Numbered from the stretch's first letter, positions 25,538 through 35,222 are shown. The stretch is DNA of 42,145 bases from Ignavibacteria bacterium (GCA_947491315.1 CANLII010000021.1:1-42145); one strand, 5' to 3'. Notes: generated by a model from the letters alone, not told the origin. Translations and numbers: made by a program.

Positions 25538-26782
25538 TCATGAGTTTTTGCGTAGTCTGGCGCAGTAGAAACCATCGAAGCCATCTTTGGCAGGACACCA
25601 TCTTCTGTCTTCTTCCAATGTCCAATCTTTGCCATTCTCAGATTGCAAAAACTTCTGAATGCGATCTTCACCTTCGGAGGGAAGTACGCTACATGAGGCA
25701 TAGACTAAACATCCACCGGGTTTTACCATGGAGTTATAGGAAGATAGAAGTTCATCTTGTATTGCCATCAATTCATCTATGGATGCATTCGACTTTTTCA
25801 TGAGTGTATCGGGATTTCTGCGGAGCACTCCCGTACCCGAGCATGGCGCATCGATCAATACTGCATCTGCCGAGGCCTTTAGTTTTTTGATGTCTTTGGA
25901 TGTTTCAATGAGTCTTGTCTCGATATTCCAAGCTCCCGCTCTTCTTGTTCGCCTTTTGAGTTCATCCAATTTATACTGATGAATATCCATCGCGATGAGT
26001 CTGCCCTTATTCTCCATCAATGCCGCGATATGCAATGTCTTTCCGCCTTCTCCGGCACATGCATCAATTATGCGGAATTGTGGTGTGGCTTTTAGCATCG
26101 GCGCAATCATCTGTGAAGCGATGTCTTGCATTTCAAACATTCCTTTTTTGAATGCTTCACTTGCAAAGATTTTATCGGGCGATGAAATTTCCACTCCGGT
26201 ATCATTCGCGGGAATGACAATACCTTTGATATATTGTTTTGAGAGTGATTCAATCAATTCTTCACGCGTGCATTTGAGTGTATTTGTACGAATAAATGTG
26301 CGTGGCTCGGTGATTTGCGACATTGCGATATCATGCCAGAGATCCTGACCCAATTCTCTCTCGCATCGCTCATTGAACCAATCTGGGAAGAATGCAAAAA
26401 CACCTTTCTGTTCCAATGTCTTTTCGCAAGCAATGAGCAATGATTCAATTTCTTCTGGAACATAGCGAATGCGCAATTCACCTGGAATGACGCCACCGGC
26501 AAGGGTGAACCAGAGTCCAACGATATGTATCGGCTTGGATTCTCTCTGCCATGGAGCTGACCGAAGTACTTCCCATGAACGAAGCAATGCATAAGCGGAT
26601 TCAACAATCAATGTTCTTTGTTCGGAAGAATAGCGATGTGCTCGTAAAACTTCGCGAATGGAGGTATCGGGTCTTTGCTCCGCAATGAGTATTCCATGCA
26701 TGATATCCTTCAAAGCACGGAGTAATACATAGACATCTTCAGTTTCGATGCGGGGGAGTTGAAGTGGATTACGCATAGACAT
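25538..26782 (-). CDS. RsmB/NSUN-type rRNA (cytosine-C5) methyltransferase
   Basis: A 414-residue SAM-dependent methyltransferase. An N-terminal NusB-like helical region (residues ~1-150) is followed by a catalytic domain. SAM motif I is IDACAGEGGKTLHIAALM, motif IV is DAPCSGTGVLRRNPDT and motif VI is YASCSVLPSEGEDR; the two Cys in motifs IV and VI are the release and nucleophile residues of this family. RsmB modifies C967 of 16S rRNA; the exact target here is inferred. The ATG overlaps the stop of the GH3 gene by one base (TGATG), so the two are coupled. Confidence 0.88.
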   Translation of the reverse strand: MSMRNPLQLPRIETEDVYVLLRALKDIMHGILIAEQRPDTSIREVLRAHRYSSEQRTLIVESAYALLRSWEVLRSAPWQRESKPIHIVGLWFTLAGGVIPGELRIRYVPEEIESLLIACEKTLEQKGVFAFFPDWFNERCERELGQDLWHDIAMSQITEPRTFIRTNTLKCTREELIESLSKQYIKGIVIPANDTGVEISSPDKIFASEAFKKGMFEMQDIASQMIAPMLKATPQFRIIDACAGEGGKTLHIAALMENKGRLIAMDIHQYKLDELKRRTRRAGAWNIETRLIETSKDIKKLKASADAVLIDAPCSGTGVLRRNPDTLMKKSNASIDELMAIQDELLSSYNSMVKPGGCLVYASCSVLPSEGEDRIQKFLQSENGKDWTLEEDRRWCPAKDGFDGFYCARLRKNS

Positions 26783-28380
26783 CAGAATGACTCCGGATGG
26801 AAATTACCTGCATCGGTTGAACTCCATTCTTTACCGAATGACCTACCGGACAATGTCAGTGCAGCCGCCGCGATGGATGGAAGTGCGTCGGAAAATGCGC
26901 ATACATATGCATCAGCTGAAACAGATGAGTGCAGATATGGACTACCCAATAAAAAGGCGATGGTTTTCTTCTCTTTTGTGAGTATTTCAATTGCTTGAGC
27001 TATTTCAGGATTGATGCCGATTGTTCCTTTATATGATTGTGGTTTCACGAGTAATCCCAGAATCACAGTATCCACATCTTTAATGGTCTCGGCGAATTCC
27101 TCTGCTTCTTCTATCGTGATATCTTTATTGATAAAACCCAAATCACATTCTTGCTCAAGCGATTGTGCCATCACGCGAAAGAGTGATATACCTTTTTCGA
27201 GCGTTTGTTCGGACTCATCTCCCAATACTGCAAATGCAGCAAAAGATGCAGTTTCGGGTATTGGCAATAATGATTTGGGATCATGTACGCGCAAACCTTT
27301 TTTGGCCATATTGAGTGCATGCATTGCATGTTCTTCCATCACGGAAGAATCAAGTGGAGTATGTAATATTGGTTTGTCACTCAAATTGCACCATTCTTTT
27401 TCGACAAATATGCGCTTAACATTCTCGATGAGTACTTCTCTGAATTCGGGATATGTATTCACATATTCAATCAAACCATTCAATGCCTCAATTGCATCAT
27501 CGGGTACAAGCGCGAGGGTTGCGCCGGCTTGCAAACAAGCAATGGTCGCTTCAGCAGAAGAATATGTGTTGCTGATTGCATGCATATCGAGTGCATCTGT
27601 CACGATAATGCCGGAATATTTCCATTCTTCTCGCAGAAGATTATGCATGATTATGCGTGACAAAGAGGCAGGTATTCCGGTTGGATCAAGAGCCGGTATG
27701 GAGAGATGACCAATCATGATGGATCTCACGCCTGCATCGATTGCAGTCTTGAATGGGAGGAATTCGCGTGATTTCAATTCATCGAGAGAGCAGTCTATAA
27801 GTGGCAATGCAGAATGTGAATCAGTGGAAGTATTGCCATGACCCGGAAAATGTTTTGCACAGGCCATCACACCAGCAGATTGAGTACCATGAATAAATGC
27901 AGTGATATGTGCTTCCGCCTGTTCCGGAGATTCAGCAAATGCTCGAATATTGATGATAGGATTATTCGTATCGGTATTGATATCACAAACAGGGGCAAAA
28001 TTCCAATGAACCCCAACTGTTTGTGCTTCTTTGGCAATATATCCAGCCGCTTTTTTTGTTGCATCCGGATCATGTGCTTGCATCATGCTCATTGCATGTG
28101 GCATATCCGTTCCGCCTTCGAGTCGCATCGGAAGACCATGCTCATAATCTGCTGAGAACAATAATGGAATCTCAGACTTCAATTGTAATTGATGCAAAAG
28201 CAATGCGGTTGGATCCGCTTCTCCCTGAAATACACAAAATCCTCCTATGCCTCGCTGAATGAGCTCGGAAATTTCTTTCTGTAATTCTGGATTGTCGGCA
28301 TAATCTCTCGGAACAAGTCGTGGCATGATGCATTGCGCGGCCAATAGTTCATTTGAGAGTGATTCTGGATTCGGAAGCAT
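26782..28380 (-). CDS. Glycoside hydrolase family 3, beta-N-acetylhexosaminidase (NagZ-like)
   Basis: A 532-residue GH3 enzyme. The NagZ signature KHFPGHGNTSTDSHSALP carries the His/Asp acid-base dyad, and the nucleophile Asp is in GIIVTDALDM. The TIM-barrel occupies about residues 1-340; a C-terminal alpha/beta domain follows (FAVLGDESEQTL, VILGLLV), making it longer than E. coli NagZ. There is no signal peptide, which fits cytoplasmic cleavage of GlcNAc-anhydroMurNAc muropeptides. murQ, a later recycling step, is at 35223. The gene has its own TATCTTTG promoter box. Confidence 0.9.
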   Translation of the reverse strand: MLPNPESLSNELLAAQCIMPRLVPRDYADNPELQKEISELIQRGIGGFCVFQGEADPTALLLHQLQLKSEIPLLFSADYEHGLPMRLEGGTDMPHAMSMMQAHDPDATKKAAGYIAKEAQTVGVHWNFAPVCDINTDTNNPIINIRAFAESPEQAEAHITAFIHGTQSAGVMACAKHFPGHGNTSTDSHSALPLIDCSLDELKSREFLPFKTAIDAGVRSIMIGHLSIPALDPTGIPASLSRIIMHNLLREEWKYSGIIVTDALDMHAISNTYSSAEATIACLQAGATLALVPDDAIEALNGLIEYVNTYPEFREVLIENVKRIFVEKEWCNLSDKPILHTPLDSSVMEEHAMHALNMAKKGLRVHDPKSLLPIPETASFAAFAVLGDESEQTLEKGISLFRVMAQSLEQECDLGFINKDITIEEAEEFAETIKDVDTVILGLLVKPQSYKGTIGINPEIAQAIEILTKEKKTIAFLLGSPYLHSSVSADAYVCAFSDALPSIAAAALTLSGRSFGKEWSSTDAGNFHPESF

Positions 28381-28403
28381 AAGATTTCAATGAAGAATGA
28401 TGT

Positions 28404-28411
28404 CAAAGATA
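28404..28411 (-). promoter_or_regulatory. Canonical -7 box of the GH3-rsmB-like unit
   Basis: TATCTTTG on the minus strand, exactly TAnnTTTG, lies 23 bases before the GH3 ATG (28380) in the 54-base gap behind the desaturase gene. It would allow independent expression within the long minus-strand run. Confidence 0.55.
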
Positions 28412-28434
28412 AGCAATTGAGAATGGCGAGAGAA

Positions 28435-29907
28435 TCAGGAATGTGCCATGACTGATTGAGCAGCAAATTGACCCGATAAAATCACGAGTGGAATGCCACC
28501 TCCGGGATGCGCGCTGCCTCCGCAATGATACAGATTTTGAATATGAGGATCTGTATTTGTGGGTCTGAGGAATGCACTAAACATGGAATTCGACGAAGAT
28601 CCATAGAGCGAACCGCCCGTAGCATGAAATTCCATGGAAAAATCATCCGGAGTGATAATGAAAGGTTCCTCGGCAATATATGACTGCATGCCCGGCAGGA
28701 AACGCTCAATCATAGTCAATATGGAATGTTTATACCGCGCTGTCTTTTCTTCACTCCATTCCTTTGTACCGGAAGTTGGGGGCGTATTCACGAGGACAAA
28801 CCAATTTTCTTTGTCATCGCACACTTGCGATATATCCGATTTTCCAGAAACGCTGATATACACAGTCATTTCATCGGGTGATTCTTTGTCTTTGAAGATT
28901 GCAGTGAATTCACGCTCATATTCATCAGAAAAAAGAACGGTATGATGCGACATATTAAATGGATTTTTGTGCATCGGAATAAGCATCACAAAACCGGATG
29001 TTGAAAGCTCAGGTTTCTTTTCTTTTGATTTTCGAAGTAAGTCATGCCGGGCATGATAGACATCCGCATTGGAAATCACATGTTGTGCTTCATATAGAGT
29101 GCCGTCTTTTGCTTTCACGCCCTTTGCTATGTTCTTATCAATGATAATCTCGTCAACATCTGCATTGAAGATGAAATTCACTCCTAATTCCGTGCATCTT
29201 TTGTGAAATGCTTCTGCGATTGCATAGATGCCACCTTCCGGATACCATCCACCATATTCAAATTCGATGAATGGAATTACCATAAGAGTTGCGGGCGCGA
29301 GATAGGGCGATGATCCATTATATGTTGCGAATCGATCAAAGAGTTGAATCAATTTCGGATTGGTAAAATACTCTGCATTGAATGAATGAAATTTTGTGGA
29401 GAATTTCAGTGAAGGTAGTGCAGGCAGAAGCGGTAGATTTTTCTGTTTAAAAAATTCTTTGAATCCATCGAATGGATTGAAAAGAAATACATCTTTTGTT
29501 GCATGATAAACCTTGCTTGCATGCGCCATATATGCATTCATTTCCTGCATGCTTTTTCTGCCAAAAATCTTCTCCGTTTCTTCATTGCGTTTGAAGGGAT
29601 TGGAATGACAATCATAGTGTTTGCCATCGAGCCAGCGATAATGACAAATGGGATCAATCGGGAGCAATTTCAGATATTCATCAAGCACTGAACCTGTTTG
29701 CGCGAATGCATCACGAAGAATAAATGGCATGGTGATAAGTGAAGGGCCTGCATCAAAAATACAATCCCCATAAAAAACGCGTCTCATTTTACCACCTGGT
29801 TCGGAGCGTTTCTCGAGAATGGTCACGGAATATCCTTGCGATGCTAATTGCATTCCAGCATTCATTCCACCAATTCCCGCACCGATGATGATCACATCAT
29901 TCTTCAT
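28435..29907 (-). CDS. CrtI-type carotenoid (phytoene) desaturase family oxidoreductase
   Basis: A 490-residue FAD-dependent oxidoreductase. The dinucleotide-binding motif VIIIGAGIGGMNAGMQLA opens the protein, followed by LEKRSEPGGKMRR. FDAGPSLITMP and YPEGGIYAIAEAF are typical of the CrtI/CrtD group, and the C-terminus NLYHCGGSAHPGGGIPLV is the second FAD-contact motif of this family. It could be phytoene desaturase or a hydroxycarotenoid desaturase (CrtD); sequence alone does not decide. No phytoene synthase or cyclase gene is nearby. The ATG at 29907 lies within arfB (11-base overlap). Confidence 0.87.
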   Translation of the reverse strand: MKNDVIIIGAGIGGMNAGMQLASQGYSVTILEKRSEPGGKMRRVFYGDCIFDAGPSLITMPFILRDAFAQTGSVLDEYLKLLPIDPICHYRWLDGKHYDCHSNPFKRNEETEKIFGRKSMQEMNAYMAHASKVYHATKDVFLFNPFDGFKEFFKQKNLPLLPALPSLKFSTKFHSFNAEYFTNPKLIQLFDRFATYNGSSPYLAPATLMVIPFIEFEYGGWYPEGGIYAIAEAFHKRCTELGVNFIFNADVDEIIIDKNIAKGVKAKDGTLYEAQHVISNADVYHARHDLLRKSKEKKPELSTSGFVMLIPMHKNPFNMSHHTVLFSDEYEREFTAIFKDKESPDEMTVYISVSGKSDISQVCDDKENWFVLVNTPPTSGTKEWSEEKTARYKHSILTMIERFLPGMQSYIAEEPFIITPDDFSMEFHATGGSLYGSSSNSMFSAFLRPTNTDPHIQNLYHCGGSAHPGGGIPLVILSGQFAAQSVMAHS

Positions 29908-30337
29908 CAATACCGATCCTTTTATTCCGAGTTCTTTTTCTTTCGCTGGTGATATGTTTTGTTTGCAATCTATCCTCTTTCGAGACTCTCGTAGGGTTTG
30001 TTGCTTTTCTAATCTTTGGGACAGTCAATGCTTTTTTGATATATGATTTCAAGAGCTTCACTGCTAATTCTTTATTCTCATATTGACTTGCACCACGCTG
30101 TTCGGTGATCATGACAAGACCGTCTTTTGTCAATTTGATATCAGGGAATGCCATCAATCGGAAGCGTACATCGGCGGGTAATTCTTCATGTATGAAGATA
30201 TTATAAATGAGTCGGACTTTACTTTCCACTTTATTGACATTTTGTCCGCCCGGACCTGATGACCGAGATGTTTTGAATGTTAATGCTTCTTCGGGAATAC
30301 TATATTGATCATTGATGCGCAACAGTTTTTTGTCCAT
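29897..30337 (-). CDS. arfB: Alternative ribosome-rescue factor ArfB (YaeJ)
   Basis: A 146-residue peptidyl-tRNA hydrolase that frees ribosomes stalled on non-stop mRNA. The catalytic GGQ motif is residues 30-32 in SRSSGPGGQNVNKVESK. The protein lacks the codon-recognition domain of RF1/RF2. The basic C-terminal tail (RKRTRNKR near the end), which enters the empty mRNA channel, is present. It lies 2 bases after the rhomboid gene and overlaps the desaturase gene. Confidence 0.95.
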   Translation of the reverse strand: MDKKLLRINDQYSIPEEALTFKTSRSSGPGGQNVNKVESKVRLIYNIFIHEELPADVRFRLMAFPDIKLTKDGLVMITEQRGASQYENKELAVKLLKSYIKKALTVPKIRKATNPTRVSKEDRLQTKHITSERKRTRNKRIGIDEE

Positions 30338-30339
30338 GA

Positions 30340-30903
30340 TTACATTCCTTTTTTCTGAGTATCAGTATGTAAAAATCCAAATATGCTACCACAAATCCCG
30401 CCCATGATATGTGCAAATTGCGAAATGGTATCTGGTCTCAAAGATGCCAAAAATTCTTTTCCCAAAAACAGTACAACAATAATGATGAAAGTAAGTGGAA
30501 TATGTCCACTTCTGATATTTGCAAATGAGCTCAAAAGGATGAGCATAAACACTATTCCACTTGCGCCAAGAAGTCCGGTATTCATAAAAAAAACAGAAAT
30601 AATTCCAGTGATGAGAGCTGTAATAACCATCATGACAAGCATTGTTTTTGAACCGTATTTTTCTTCCAGTAATGGACCGATTAGCAGGATGAGCGTAAGA
30701 TTGCCGAAGAGATGTTCCCATGATGCATGACCGAGCACATGGGTGAACATCCGTAGATAACTCAGTGGATTTAATAAGCCTGAAGGCCAAGCCGTGAAGA
30801 GCAGGGAAGTACTGGTTCCTGCAGTGATTATAGAGAGTATCATCACTGCAAATGCCATGAGTGAGAATGTGAGAATGACCGGTGAATTATAGTGAATCTT
30901 CAT
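30340..30903 (-). CDS. Rhomboid family intramembrane serine protease
   Basis: A 187-residue polytopic membrane protein with six predicted helices. The catalytic Ser is S115 in LLGASGIVFM and the catalytic His is H165 in FAHIMGG. HASWEHLFGN is the conserved helix-2 segment with H60/H64 and N68. I use ATG 30903, one base after the preceding stop; an in-frame TTG at 30945 would extend the gene into its neighbour and is unlikely. Substrates are unknown. Confidence 0.9.
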   Translation of the reverse strand: MKIHYNSPVILTFSLMAFAVMILSIITAGTSTSLLFTAWPSGLLNPLSYLRMFTHVLGHASWEHLFGNLTLILLIGPLLEEKYGSKTMLVMMVITALITGIISVFFMNTGLLGASGIVFMLILLSSFANIRSGHIPLTFIIIVVLFLGKEFLASLRPDTISQFAHIMGGICGSIFGFLHTDTQKKGM

Positions 30904-30904
30904 G

Positions 30905-31813
30905 TCAAGGGACTTCCACTTCAATGATTTTTCCTTTGGTATCAATCAAGCCCCAAGTGGCTCTTTGATAATCATATCGCTCATCATCGATGTCAATATC
31001 TGATTGTGTGGAGTCGAGATTCACACGCATTTTTCCATTTTGAAAAAACCCATAGTCGAATCCGCAGCACCCTTCGTCGATGGCGCCGAAAGAGTTATTG
31101 ATTGCTCTTTCACCTTTCGCATTGATGAACATGACGAGTCCTTTTTTGCGTACGGCGGCGAGGCCTTCACTGAATCGATGTGCTTGATCAAATTGTGGTG
31201 GAATGACCCATTTACCGGTATGATCTATATAACCAAACTTATATTTGTCATGTGCCACGCATAATCCATCATGGAATTCAGGAAAATAATATGTGGCTGC
31301 TCCACCGAGTGTCCCTTCAATGATTCTATCAAAGACTTGTCTTCCATTTTTGTCTATGAATATATAATATGAATCAGTCGAATCAATCACTGCGCATATG
31401 CCCTCGGAAAAGCGGGGTCTTGCGCCACCATCACCGCCATAGATTGCGGGAATGCGCACATTACCTTTGCGATCGATGAAACCGATACGATTATTCTTTC
31501 TAAATGAATACATGCCCTCACCTGCGAACCACAAATCAGGATGGGAATATGGTAGGATGATTGTGCCTGTTGAATCGATGATTCCGCAGACTTCATTCGA
31601 ATCACCAATGATTGCATAGCCATCTTCAAACTCAGAGGCATAATCAAATTGATCCACAAATGCTTGTTCACCTGATGGAAGAACATATACATAATGCTCT
31701 CCGTCAATGATTTTGGTTTTCAAATCAGAACAAGGAAAACCTTTCTTTTGAATTCCACAAGAAAACAGCAATGGTATGAGTAATGCGATTATGCCAACAG
31801 ATTTCATAATCAT
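30905..31813 (-). CDS. WG-repeat lipoprotein
   Basis: A lipoprotein signal (MKSVGIIALLIPLLFSC, lipobox LFSC with Cys as +1) starts the 302-residue protein. At least six WG-type repeats follow: GIIDSTGTIILP, GFIDRKGNVRIP, IFIDKNGRQVF, GYIDHTGKWVIPPQF, MFINAKGERAI and GLIDTKGKIIE. Such repeats form small beta-hairpin units of unknown binding role; WG-repeat proteins are common in Bacteroidota. It is likely anchored in the outer or inner membrane facing the periplasm. Either ATG 31813 or 31807 may be the start. It is 26 bases after the carboxylase gene. Confidence 0.88.
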   Translation of the reverse strand: MIMKSVGIIALLIPLLFSCGIQKKGFPCSDLKTKIIDGEHYVYVLPSGEQAFVDQFDYASEFEDGYAIIGDSNEVCGIIDSTGTIILPYSHPDLWFAGEGMYSFRKNNRIGFIDRKGNVRIPAIYGGDGGARPRFSEGICAVIDSTDSYYIFIDKNGRQVFDRIIEGTLGGAATYYFPEFHDGLCVAHDKYKFGYIDHTGKWVIPPQFDQAHRFSEGLAAVRKKGLVMFINAKGERAINNSFGAIDEGCCGFDYGFFQNGKMRVNLDSTQSDIDIDDERYDYQRATWGLIDTKGKIIEVEVP

Positions 31814-31839
31814 CTACGAAAATGTATTGAAGAATTCAA

Positions 31840-33384
31840 TCACAAAGGTATGTTTCCATGCTTTTTCCAAGGATTTGAATCTTCTTTGGTTTCAAGCAAC
31901 TCGAGTGCGCGAATGAGTTTTTTGCGTGTATCCGATGGTCTGATCACATCATCGATAAATCCTCTTTCCGCAGCGGCATATGGATTGCAAAACTGAGCAT
32001 TATATGCGGCTTCGAGTTCAGCAGCTTTGGCAACTTTGTCTTCCGCATGTTCGATTTCTTTTTTGAATAAAATCTCAACCGCACCTTTTGCACCCATCAC
32101 GGCGATTTCCGCTGTTGGCCATGCAACATTATAATCACCACGAATATGTTTGGAATTCATTACATCATATGCTCCGCCATATGCTTTTCTTGTGATGACC
32201 GTGACTTTAGGTACTGTTGCTTCGCAGAATGCATAGAGTAATTTCGCGCCATGTCGGATGATGCCACGCCATTCTTGATCTGTTCCTGGGAGAAATCCGG
32301 GGACATCTTCAAAGACCACGAGTGGAATATTGAAGCAGTCGCAGAAGCGCACAAATCTTGCGCCTTTCGAAGAACTATTGATATCCAAAACGCCGGCCAT
32401 TGAAGCAGGTTGATTGGCAACGATACCCACGGGACGACCATTCATCGTTGCAAAACCAACCACGATATTATCGGCAAAGTCTGCATGAATTTCAAAGAAT
32501 TGTGATTCGTCAACAACAGTTTTGATCACATCTTTGATATCATAGGGTTGATTCGGATTTGCAGGGATGATGGTATCGAGTCTCGTGCAGATTCTATCGG
32601 GCAGATCTACGGTTGGAATATGTGGTAAAGTCGCAGTATTGCTTGATGGCAAATAGCGCATGAGATCGCGAACGCGTGTGAGCGTATCGACTTCATTCTC
32701 GCATGCAACATGGGCCACGCCTGATTTTGAGGCATGTGTATCTGCGCCACCGAGTTCTTCGAATGTTACTTCTTCATGCGTCACGGTTTTGACCACATTG
32801 GGTCCGGTGACAAACATATAAGAACTGCCTCTTGACATGAATACGAAGTCGGTGATTGCGGGTGAATACACTGCACCGCCAGCGCAGGGACCGAGAATCA
32901 CGCTGATTTGCGGAATCACACCGCTCGCCAATGTATTACGAAGGAATATATCAGCATAGCCACCGAGCGAAACCACGCCTTCTTGGATGCGTGCGCCACC
33001 TGAATCATTGATTCCAATGACAGGCGCGCCGATTTTCATGGCGAGATCCATGATTTTACAGATTTTTTCAGCATGGGTTTCGGAGAGAGAGCCACCAAAA
33101 ACGGTGAAATCTTGGGAGAAAACGCAGACTGTACGGCCATGAATGCGACCAGTTCCGGTGATCACGCCATCGCCGAGAGGTCTTTGCTTCTCGAGTCCGA
33201 AATTCGTGGAACGATGTCTGACAAACATGTCGATTTCTTCAAAAGAATCCGGGTCGAGCAGAAGATCGAGTCTCTCACGAGCCGTCAATTTTCCTTTTTT
33301 GTGTCTATCCGCGATTTTTTGCTCTCCGCCACCCAGCATGGCCTCTTTGCGGAGTTCATCCAGTAACTGAAATTTGTCTGACAT
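31840..33384 (-). CDS. Acyl-CoA (propionyl-CoA) carboxylase beta subunit
   Basis: The carboxyltransferase subunit, 514 residues. ATG 33384 gives the family start [20 protein letters not shown]; residues upstream in frame are not homologous. [59 protein letters not shown] (biotin/oxyanion), [12 protein letters not shown] and a C-terminal region with [10 protein letters not shown] match PccB/MmdA-type proteins. It could serve propionyl-CoA carboxylase or methylmalonyl-CoA decarboxylase. No biotin carboxylase or biotin carrier gene is in the window. Confidence 0.93.
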   Translation of the reverse strand: MSDKFQLLDELRKEAMLGGGEQKIADRHKKGKLTARERLDLLLDPDSFEEIDMFVRHRSTNFGLEKQRPLGDGVITGTGRIHGRTVCVFSQDFTVFGGSLSETHAEKICKIMDLAMKIGAPVIGINDSGGARIQEGVVSLGGYADIFLRNTLASGVIPQISVILGPCAGGAVYSPAITDFVFMSRGSSYMFVTGPNVVKTVTHEEVTFEELGGADTHASKSGVAHVACENEVDTLTRVRDLMRYLPSSNTATLPHIPTVDLPDRICTRLDTIIPANPNQPYDIKDVIKTVVDESQFFEIHADFADNIVVGFATMNGRPVGIVANQPASMAGVLDINSSSKGARFVRFCDCFNIPLVVFEDVPGFLPGTDQEWRGIIRHGAKLLYAFCEATVPKVTVITRKAYGGAYDVMNSKHIRGDYNVAWPTAEIAVMGAKGAVEILFKKEIEHAEDKVAKAAELEAAYNAQFCNPYAAAERGFIDDVIRPSDTRKKLIRALELLETKEDSNPWKKHGNIPL

Positions 33385-33422
33385 TATTTGTTTTCCATAG
33401 TGATATTCAGGGATGCAATATG

Positions 33423-33430
33423 CGAAATTG
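33423..33430 (-). promoter_or_regulatory. Weak candidate -7 box of the carboxylase operon
   Basis: CAATTTCG on the minus strand resembles the TAATTTCG boxes elsewhere; a TTG lies 22 bases upstream. The ATG (33384) is 38 bases downstream. This is in the 144-base divergent gap to xerC/D. Confidence 0.25.
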
Positions 33431-33528
33431 GAGGGAGACCCTTTTGAATTCACAACTCAAATTTCTGAATCTTTTATTCATGGCTTGATTTTTGTAGGAA
33501 TAAACTACTCAGTATCCGTGAATATGAC

Positions 33529-34440
33529 ATGTCCATGAATTTTCAGGAAGCATTCAGGCATTTCCTTTCGGCATGTGAATTGCAGAAAGGATATTCCCCG
33601 CATACGATTGAAACATATCAATGTGCCTTGCTTGAATTTCAGGAGTATTTTCTTGCGGAGTATGGCGTAATACCTGAAATAAATGCCATAGAGCCGGCGG
33701 ATATACGACCTTTTTTAGGGTATCTGCATGATCGCGGATTAGCCAAAAAATCAATTAGAGTAAAAATTTCGGCAGTAAAGTCATTTTTTAAATTCGCTTA
33801 TCGGCAATCGTGGATCGATCGCAATCCCGCAGCGATTGTATCCACGCCGAAAGCGGAGAAGAAATTACCGTCATTTTTACAGCCCGGCGAAATTGATTTG
33901 CTCATGGATTCCTTTGAGTCGAAATCAGCGTCTGGAGCAAGAAATATCGCTATTGCGGAATTGCTGTATAGTTCCGGATTACGCGTCAGTGAATTGATTC
34001 AACTTCCGATGTTGAATATTGACTTATCAGCTGGAACCGTTCGCGTGATGGGTAAAGGCAAGAAAGAACGCATTGTGCCCATTGGACAAAAAGCTAATGA
34101 AGCGATTAAGAGATATCTCGAAAAACGAGGTGAATTAGCTTCTATGAAGACGGCAAAAACCGAAGGTAAAGTCTTTCTGAGCGATAGAGGAAAGGTAATG
34201 AATCCAGCAGTTGTATATCGCATCATCAAAAGAGCAATGAATCCGATCACGGAATCATCTCAGAAAAGTCCGCATGTGTTGAGACATACCTTCGCGACGC
34301 ATTTACTCGATAATGGAGCCGACATTAGTTCCGTAAGTGAAATGCTCGGACATAGCTCTCTGTCAGCAACGCAGGTCTATACGCATGTGTCCGTGGACAG
34401 ACTCAAACAAGCATATCAAAAAGCTCATCCAAGAGCATAA
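33529..34440 (+). CDS. XerC/XerD-type tyrosine recombinase
   Basis: A 303-residue site-specific recombinase, probably for chromosome dimer resolution. The N-terminal SAM-like domain (residues ~5-95, GYSPHTIETYQCAL) and catalytic domain are complete. Catalytic residues are R152 (SSGLRVSEL), a hairpin Lys near 177 (GKGKKER), H249 and R252 (HVLRHTFATHLL), H275 (LGHSS) and Tyr284 (QVYTH). The size and the housekeeping neighbours argue for XerC/D and against an integrase of a mobile element. ATG 33535 is an alternative start. No dif site was recognised. Confidence 0.9.
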   Translation: MSMNFQEAFRHFLSACELQKGYSPHTIETYQCALLEFQEYFLAEYGVIPEINAIEPADIRPFLGYLHDRGLAKKSIRVKISAVKSFFKFAYRQSWIDRNPAAIVSTPKAEKKLPSFLQPGEIDLLMDSFESKSASGARNIAIAELLYSSGLRVSELIQLPMLNIDLSAGTVRVMGKGKKERIVPIGQKANEAIKRYLEKRGELASMKTAKTEGKVFLSDRGKVMNPAVVYRIIKRAMNPITESSQKSPHVLRHTFATHLLDNGADISSVSEMLGHSSLSATQVYTHVSVDRLKQAYQKAHPRA

Positions 34441-34454
34441 TATGAAAGGTCATA

Positions 34455-35219
34455 ATGAAAATACATGAATTTGAACATGGTCTGAAAGATAGAGTGGCAA
34501 TCGTCACCGGTGCAGCTTTCGGTAATGGTAGTGCATTTTGTGAACGACTCGCCGAAGAAGGCGCCATTGTTGTGATTGCTGATTTGGCAGATGCAAGTGA
34601 GACAGCTGAGAAAGTTCGGCAAGTCGGAGGAAGAGCACTCACCGTAAAAGCCGATTGCACCAAGCCCGAAGATGTGCAAACATTGATTGATGCAACGCTG
34701 AAGGAATTTGGTACAATTGATATTCTCGTGCATAATGTCGGCATCTATGATGAGGCACCATTGGAATTGATCACTCATGAACAATGGAGCCGAATGATGG
34801 AAATCAATCTGACCAGTTTATTTCTTGTCACGCAAGCCGTTTTACCAATCATGAAAGTAAAAAACTTTGGTAGAATCATCACAATGTCTTCCAATACCGT
34901 ATGGCTTGGAACACCATTTCTCTCTCATTATGCCGCCGCAAAAATGGGTGTGATAGGTTTTACGAGATCACTCGCATCGGAAATTGGTAAGCATGGAATC
35001 ACGATTAATGCAATTACCGTTGGATTGACCGCAACACAAAGACCGAATGATGCGAGATTGTCAAAAACAATACTCGAACATATTCTTCCGGAACAAGCCG
35101 TGCAAAGACCCGATGAACCCGAAGATATCGCGAATCTAGTTGCATTTCTCGCTTTGCCGGCATCAGGAATCATCACAGGACAAACCATCAATGTGGACGG
35201 CGGAGCCGCAAGACATTAA
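34455..35219 (+). CDS. Short-chain dehydrogenase/reductase
   Basis: A 254-residue classical SDR. The cofactor motif is TGAAFGNGSA near residue 18, followed by the HNVG segment (NNAG variant), catalytic Ser in ITMSSNTV, and YxxxK as Y-A-A-A-K near 158. The C-terminus GQTINVDGGAARH is typical. The Asp at the end of beta-2 (VVIADLAD) favours NAD(H) over NADP(H). The substrate cannot be told; FabG-like and sugar or polyol dehydrogenases are possible. It lies 14 bases after xerC/D and 3 before murQ. Confidence 0.92.
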   Translation: MKIHEFEHGLKDRVAIVTGAAFGNGSAFCERLAEEGAIVVIADLADASETAEKVRQVGGRALTVKADCTKPEDVQTLIDATLKEFGTIDILVHNVGIYDEAPLELITHEQWSRMMEINLTSLFLVTQAVLPIMKVKNFGRIITMSSNTVWLGTPFLSHYAAAKMGVIGFTRSLASEIGKHGITINAITVGLTATQRPNDARLSKTILEHILPEQAVQRPDEPEDIANLVAFLALPASGIITGQTINVDGGAARH

Positions 35220-35222
35220 GCC

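Noticed and set aside
27011-27709. Long plus-strand open frame (232 codons) opposite the GH3 gene
   Set aside because: It is rich in Ser/Ile with no recognisable motif and lies fully antisense to a well-supported GH3 enzyme; it is a shadow of that gene's codon use.
30386-30790. 134-codon minus-strand frame inside the rhomboid gene
   Set aside because: The rhomboid frame has catalytic Ser and His motifs and correct membrane helices; the other frame shows no family signal and an unlikely composition.
33529-34440. Tyrosine recombinase as sign of a mobile element or integron
   Set aside because: Length, domain layout and housekeeping neighbours fit XerC/XerD; no attachment repeats, tRNA disruption, cargo genes or gene cassettes are seen.
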